Part shown: in pieces, positions 4,577 to 7,399 of the stretch
Layout of the letters: every line of letters begins with the position of its first letter
Numbering within the stretch: position 1 is the first letter of the stretch
Origin: Pseudomonadota bacterium
Lineage (GTDB): Bacteria > Myxococcota > Polyangia > GCA-2747355 > JACKDQ01
Direction of reading: 5' to 3'
NCBI GenBank assembly: GCA_030591195.1
Contig: JAUVBO010000109.1
Coordinates: forward strand, 1 to 7,399
DNA: 7,399 nucleotides
The notes under the pieces: model-generated
What the model saw: the letters and a program-made list of their open reading frames with translations, nothing else
Database searches by the model: none
What the model was told of the DNA's origin: nothing
Translations under genes and position numbers: made by a program

Positions 4577-5860
4577 ATGACGTCGAAGGCGTCGAAAGCC
4601 TCGAAGGCGTCGAGGCCCACGGGGCTGCTGGCGACGCTCGGGCCGGGGCTGCTCGTCGCTGCTACCGGCGTCGGCGCTGGCGACCTGTTGACCGCCAGCC
4701 TCGGCGGCTCGGCGGTCGGCGTCAGCATCGTCTGGGCCGCGCTGGCCGGGGCAGTGCTGAAGTGGGTCCTCAACGAGGGTATCGCCCGCTGGCAGATGGC
4801 GACCTCGACGACTCTGCTCGAGGGCTGGGTCGAGCGGCTCGGCCCCTGGATTCAGTGGGTCTTCCTCGTCTACCTCGTCGGCTGGACCTTCTTCACCGGC
4901 GGCGCGCTGATCACCGCCTGCGGCGTGGCTGGCACCGGCCTGTTGCCGCTGGCGGCCGATCCGGTCCGGTCGAAGATCTACTGGGGCATCGTCCACTCGG
5001 CGGCCGGGGTGGTGCTGGTGCGGCTCGGTGGCTTCCGGCTGTTTCAGTGGCTGATGTCGCTGTTCATCGCGGTGATGTTCGTCGCGGTGGTGTGCACCGG
5101 TGCGCTGGTCGGGCCCGACTGGGGCCAGGTGGCAGCGGGCCTGGTGCCCTCGATCCCTGCGGGGGGCCTGGGCTGGGTCCTCGGGATCCTCGGTGGCGTC
5201 GGCGGCACGGTGACCCTGCTCTCGTATGGCTACTGGATCCGCGAGCAGGGCCGTAGCGGGGCGTCGGGCGTGCGCGCCTGCCGGATCGACCTGGCGGTGA
5301 GCTACACGCTGACCGCGCTGTTCGGGGTCTGCATGGTGATCATCGGCTCGACGGTCGAGCTCGCCGGCGGCGGCGTGCGGGTGGCCCCGTTGCTGGCCGA
5401 TCGGGCGGCGCAGGTCATGGGTCCGGCGGGGCGGGTGCTCTTCCTCGTTGGCTTCTGGGGGGCGGTCTTCTCCAGCTTGCTCGGTGTCTGGCAGTCGGTG
5501 CCCTACATGTTCGCCGACTTCCTCACCCTGCGCCGTGGGTCGAGCCGGGAGCAGCGAGCCGGGACCGACTTCACCAAGACGGGTGCCTATCGGGCCTACC
5601 TGGTGTGCATCGCAGTGCTCCCCCTGCCGGTGCTGTTCATCTCGGTCAAGCAGGCCCAGCTGGCCTACGCCGTGCTCGGCTCGGTGTTCATGCCGCTGCT
5701 GGCGCTGACGCTGTTGATCATGAACAACCGCCGCGAGTGGGTGGGCAAGGAGCTCAGGAGCCACCCGGCGCTCAACGCGCTGCTGGTCCTGACCCTCGGC
5801 TTCTTTGGCTTCGCCGGCTATCGGACCGCGGCGGCCAAGTTGCGGCTGTTGCTTCGTTAG
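4577..5860 (+). CDS. Nramp-superfamily membrane transporter lacking canonical metal-site motifs
   Basis: 427 residues with about 11 predicted transmembrane helices (roughly 19-41, 45-66, 90-112, 134-151, 155-178, 197-217, 238-262, 284-310, 337-356, 360-382, 397-417), the length and topology of Nramp/MntH. TM1 begins LGPGLLVAATGVGAGD, matching the GP...G start of Nramp TM1. The metal-binding DPGN is replaced by GAGD (33-36), and in TM6 the MPHN motif is replaced by TLLS (213-216) in GGTVTLLSYGYWIREQG. It therefore belongs to a divergent, non-canonical branch. Transport of Mn/Fe should not be assumed; other ions or organic substrates are possible, as known for Nramp-related transporters with altered TM1/TM6 motifs. 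The cytosolic N-terminus carries a KAS repeat. The start at ATG 4577 is 7 nt after the ATPase stop, with only a weak GGTAG ahead, suggesting translational coupling. The stop TAG (5858-5860) directly abuts the stop of the convergent gene. Confidence 0.87.
   Translation: MTSKASKASKASRPTGLLATLGPGLLVAATGVGAGDLLTASLGGSAVGVSIVWAALAGAVLKWVLNEGIARWQMATSTTLLEGWVERLGPWIQWVFLVYLVGWTFFTGGALITACGVAGTGLLPLAADPVRSKIYWGIVHSAAGVVLVRLGGFRLFQWLMSLFIAVMFVAVVCTGALVGPDWGQVAAGLVPSIPAGGLGWVLGILGGVGGTVTLLSYGYWIREQGRSGASGVRACRIDLAVSYTLTALFGVCMVIIGSTVELAGGGVRVAPLLADRAAQVMGPAGRVLFLVGFWGAVFSSLLGVWQSVPYMFADFLTLRRGSSREQRAGTDFTKTGAYRAYLVCIAVLPLPVLFISVKQAQLAYAVLGSVFMPLLALTLLIMNNRREWVGKELRSHPALNALLVLTLGFFGFAGYRTAAAKLRLLLR
4583..4612 (+). 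repeat. Short 9-bp tandem repeat in the transporter N-terminus
   Basis: TCGAAGGCG, TCGAAAGCC and TCGAAGGCG (4583-4609) are followed by a partial copy. They encode a KAS-KAS-KAS lysine/serine-rich N-terminal tail just after the start codon. The period is a multiple of three, so copy changes keep the frame. Confidence 0.6.
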
Positions 5861-7270
5861 TCACTTCTTCGGCAGCGCCACCAGCCTGACCCGTGTCCGA
5901 CGGCCGCCGATGGTCCAGCGGGCCCAGACCTCGGCCTGGAGCTTCGCCCTCAGGGCCGGCGGCGCGCCGAGCAGCAGCAGCACGTGACGGCGATGACGCT
6001 GCACCGACCACTCGAGGCCGTGGTCGTCGCGGTGGACCCAGAGGTTTCGGTGGGTCGGGACCTGAGCCTGGGGCGCGAGGGTGGCGACCACCCGACGCTC
6101 GGCGTTGACGAACTCGATCGCGTCGGCCTCGCTGTCCCAGGTGCTCAGCAGCGCCACCAGCGGCAAGGCCCGGGTCGCCGGCGGGGAGGCGGGGCTGGTG
6201 GCCGCCGGGCGCGGCACGTAGGCCGCGAGGCGGTCGCCGCCCCACCCAGCCGCGGCGCGCTCGGCGGCCTGCTCGCCCAGCGCTAGGGTCGCGTGCAGGC
6301 GGAGCTGGTACTCGCCGAGGGTCTCCTTCTTGACCCGTCGGTGGGTGGCGGCGAGCGTCCGCAAGGGACGGACGCGGATCCTCACCGGGCGCTCGCGGCT
6401 CCAGTACTTCTCGTAGTGGAGCACCTGCTCGGTGCTGGTCGGCAGCCGGCGGAACACCCGGCTGAGCTGTTGCCAGCTGAGGCGCTGGCGCAGCCGCTTG
6501 ACGAACCGCAGGCCTTGCAGATACGGGAACGTCAGCGTCCGGCGGAGGAACCGCGGCGCGGCCTTGAACACCGCGCTTTGGTTGCCGGTGGTGACCTTGC
6601 GGCTGACCTCGTCGATGGTGCTCGCCGGGATCGTACCGAGATCCTCGCCCGAGCTGGCGAGCAGGTGCTCGAGCATCACCCCGGTGCAGTCGCCCTCGGC
6701 CAGCGCCAGGCGCGCGAGCTGTCGATCGGTGTTGTCCTTGATCGGCCGGACGAAGCGCTTCAAGCCGAAGTACTGGTCCTGCAGCGCGTGGCAGATCTCG
6801 TGCACCAGCGCCGCCTGCTGGATCGACAGCGGGAGCCAGGCGGCGATGTTCAGCTGGCGCGTATGCGGGTCGTAGAAGCCAGCGACCTGGTCGGCCAGCA
6901 ACTCGAGCATCGTCTTCTTGTAGTCGATGCCCCGGGGCAAGAGCCCGAGCCGCTGGAGGATGAGCGAGTCGGTGGCGATCTCCTCGTCGGTGTACTCCTT
7001 GTCGAGGCGGGCCTTGAGGGTGGTCAGGATCTGCGCCCGGCTCATCACCCCCATCTTGATCCGCCGGCGAGGCCAGAGCTGGCGCCGGCGGGCGGTCTTG
7101 CGGACCAGCGCCCGGAGCTCGACGGCGCGCTTGTGGATGTCGGCCGGCTTCAGCGCGGCCAGCTTGGGTGCGGCACGCTTCGGTGCGGCCCGCGCCTGAC
7201 CCGTGGCCAGCAGCGCCAAGGCTGCGATCAGCACCCTCATCGTGGTGGTCTGTGTTGTTCGCCTGTGCAT
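5861..7270 (-). CDS. Exported HExxH metallopeptidase-like protein
   Basis: 469 residues from ATG 7270, or 459 from the in-frame ATG 7240. The hydrophobic segment VLIAALALLATG followed by ARA-A (cleavage near residue 28) is a Sec signal peptide. The later start gives the more typical short n-region (MR), the earlier one adds MHRRTTQTTT. The zinc motif is HEICH at 157-161 (DNA 6802-6788) in AALVHEICHALQDQYF. An EGDCT segment (Glu192) about 31 residues later is a likely third ligand, giving a gluzincin-like site. Upstream is LADQVAGFYDPHTRQL. Downstream it has LPTSTEQVLHYEKYW and AAAGWGGDRLAAY, motifs I associate with a widespread uncharacterised family of secreted/lipoprotein zincin-like proteins in Myxococcota and Chloroflexi; recalled, not searched. 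The substrate is unknown, so hydrolytic activity is inference. No Shine-Dalgarno is seen at either start. The TGA (5863-5861) touches the TAG of the transporter gene. Confidence 0.87.
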   Translation of the reverse strand: MHRRTTQTTTMRVLIAALALLATGQARAAPKRAAPKLAALKPADIHKRAVELRALVRKTARRRQLWPRRRIKMGVMSRAQILTTLKARLDKEYTDEEIATDSLILQRLGLLPRGIDYKKTMLELLADQVAGFYDPHTRQLNIAAWLPLSIQQAALVHEICHALQDQYFGLKRFVRPIKDNTDRQLARLALAEGDCTGVMLEHLLASSGEDLGTIPASTIDEVSRKVTTGNQSAVFKAAPRFLRRTLTFPYLQGLRFVKRLRQRLSWQQLSRVFRRLPTSTEQVLHYEKYWSRERPVRIRVRPLRTLAATHRRVKKETLGEYQLRLHATLALGEQAAERAAAGWGGDRLAAYVPRPAATSPASPPATRALPLVALLSTWDSEADAIEFVNAERRVVATLAPQAQVPTHRNLWVHRDDHGLEWSVQRHRRHVLLLLGAPPALRAKLQAEVWARWTIGGRRTRVRLVALPKK

Positions 7271-7287
7271 CGGGCAACGCCGATCGA

Positions 7288-7317
7288 AGGATAAGGGCGC
7301 CGGCGGAATAAGGAAAA
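7288..7317 (-). promoter_or_regulatory. Weak candidate promoter for the metallopeptidase-like gene
   Basis: On the minus strand TATCCT (7293-7288; 4 of 6 to TATAAT) follows TTTTCC (7317-7312; 3 of 6 to TTGACA) with an 18-bp spacer. It lies in the only AT-rich patch of the 50-bp gap 7271-7320. Transcription from it would begin about 10 nt before ATG 7270. The evidence is thin. Confidence 0.25.
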
Positions 7318-7320
7318 CTT

Positions 7321-7399
7321 CTAGCGCTCCCTGCGGGTGAACAGTCGCCGCACCCGGCTCCAGGCGCTGCGCAGGTGGGCCCGGGGCACCGGACGCACG
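7321..7399 (-). CDS. Probable C-terminal end of a gene cut by the right window edge
   Basis: On the minus strand a frame is open from the edge (first full codon 7398-7396) to TAG at 7323-7321. It encodes about 25 residues, VRPVPRAHLRSAWSRVRRLF followed by TRRER. The strongly basic tail and the stop placed 50 bp before the next minus-strand gene fit the end of a real protein. Such a short piece cannot be assigned to a family, and chance is possible in GC-rich DNA. Confidence 0.4.
   Translation of the reverse strand, partial: VRPVPRAHLRSAWSRVRRLFTRRER

Noticed and set aside
3442..5764. Two long minus-strand open frames (443 and 432 codons) opposite the ATPase and transporter genes
   Set aside because: Low-complexity His/Arg/Gln/Ala composition, no recognisable motif, and they overlap well-supported plus-strand genes in full.
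5772..7277. A 501-codon frame overlapping the metallopeptidase-like gene on the same strand
   Set aside because: Pro/Arg/Gly-rich sequence with no domain; the other frame carries the signal peptide and HEICH motif.
6293..7294. A 333-codon plus-strand frame opposite the metallopeptidase-like gene
   Set aside because: Its composition (Leu/Gln/Arg/Asp) mirrors the complement of the real gene and no motif is present.
7271..7320. Repeated CCTTATTCC / CCCTTATCC motif upstream of the metallopeptidase-like gene as an operator
   Set aside because: Two imperfect short copies around a GC core; too little to separate from chance.

Overview
This is a GC-rich window (roughly 70% G+C by eye, with strong G/C bias at third codon positions). 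Its predicted proteins have a Myxococcota / former Deltaproteobacteria flavour: a C-terminally membrane-anchored protein with a WYRRWW transmembrane tail, a coiled-coil lipoprotein, an HExxH exported protein ending in a GWGGDR/STEQVLH-type domain, and a TM-HAMP-cyclase sensor. The organism assignment is inference. I saw no rRNA, tRNA, CRISPR array, insertion sequence, phage gene or sign of recent transfer. The region looks like ordinary chromosome and is densely coding.

Layout. (1) 1-257, plus: the C-terminal end of a protein with a tail transmembrane segment. (2) 283-2164, minus, convergent with (1): a two-gene unit read from right to left. A biotinyl-carrier protein comes first, followed by a TM-HAMP sensor with a degenerate class III nucleotide cyclase domain. 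The cyclase gene has no ATG/GTG/TTG start that would include its whole first membrane helix, and probably starts at a CTG just after the upstream stop. (3) 2244-3236, minus: a lipoprotein with a long coiled coil built partly from five heptad repeats. (4) 3237-3399: a divergent control region with a perfect 10-bp palindrome, a 9-bp direct repeat and candidate extended -10 elements in both directions. (5) 3400-5860, plus: a two-gene unit of an ArsA/GET3-type ATPase without the signature P-loop lysine, then an Nramp-fold transporter without the canonical metal-binding motifs. (6) 5861-7270, minus: an exported HExxH metallopeptidase-like protein whose stop codon directly abuts the transporter's stop. 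(7) 7321-7399, minus: the probable C-terminus of another gene cut by the window edge.

How the genes work together. There is no single obvious pathway. The most interesting theme is that several family members appear to have lost their hallmark active-site residues: the cyclase has lost both metal-binding aspartates and both transition-state residues, the Nramp-like protein has lost DPGN and MPHN, and the ArsA-like ATPase has lost its signature lysine. The ATPase/transporter pair is the best candidate for an undescribed functional unit, but its substrate cannot be read from the sequence. Several starts lack a Shine-Dalgarno sequence and lie only a few bases after a candidate -10 element, which hints at leaderless or very short-leader transcripts.
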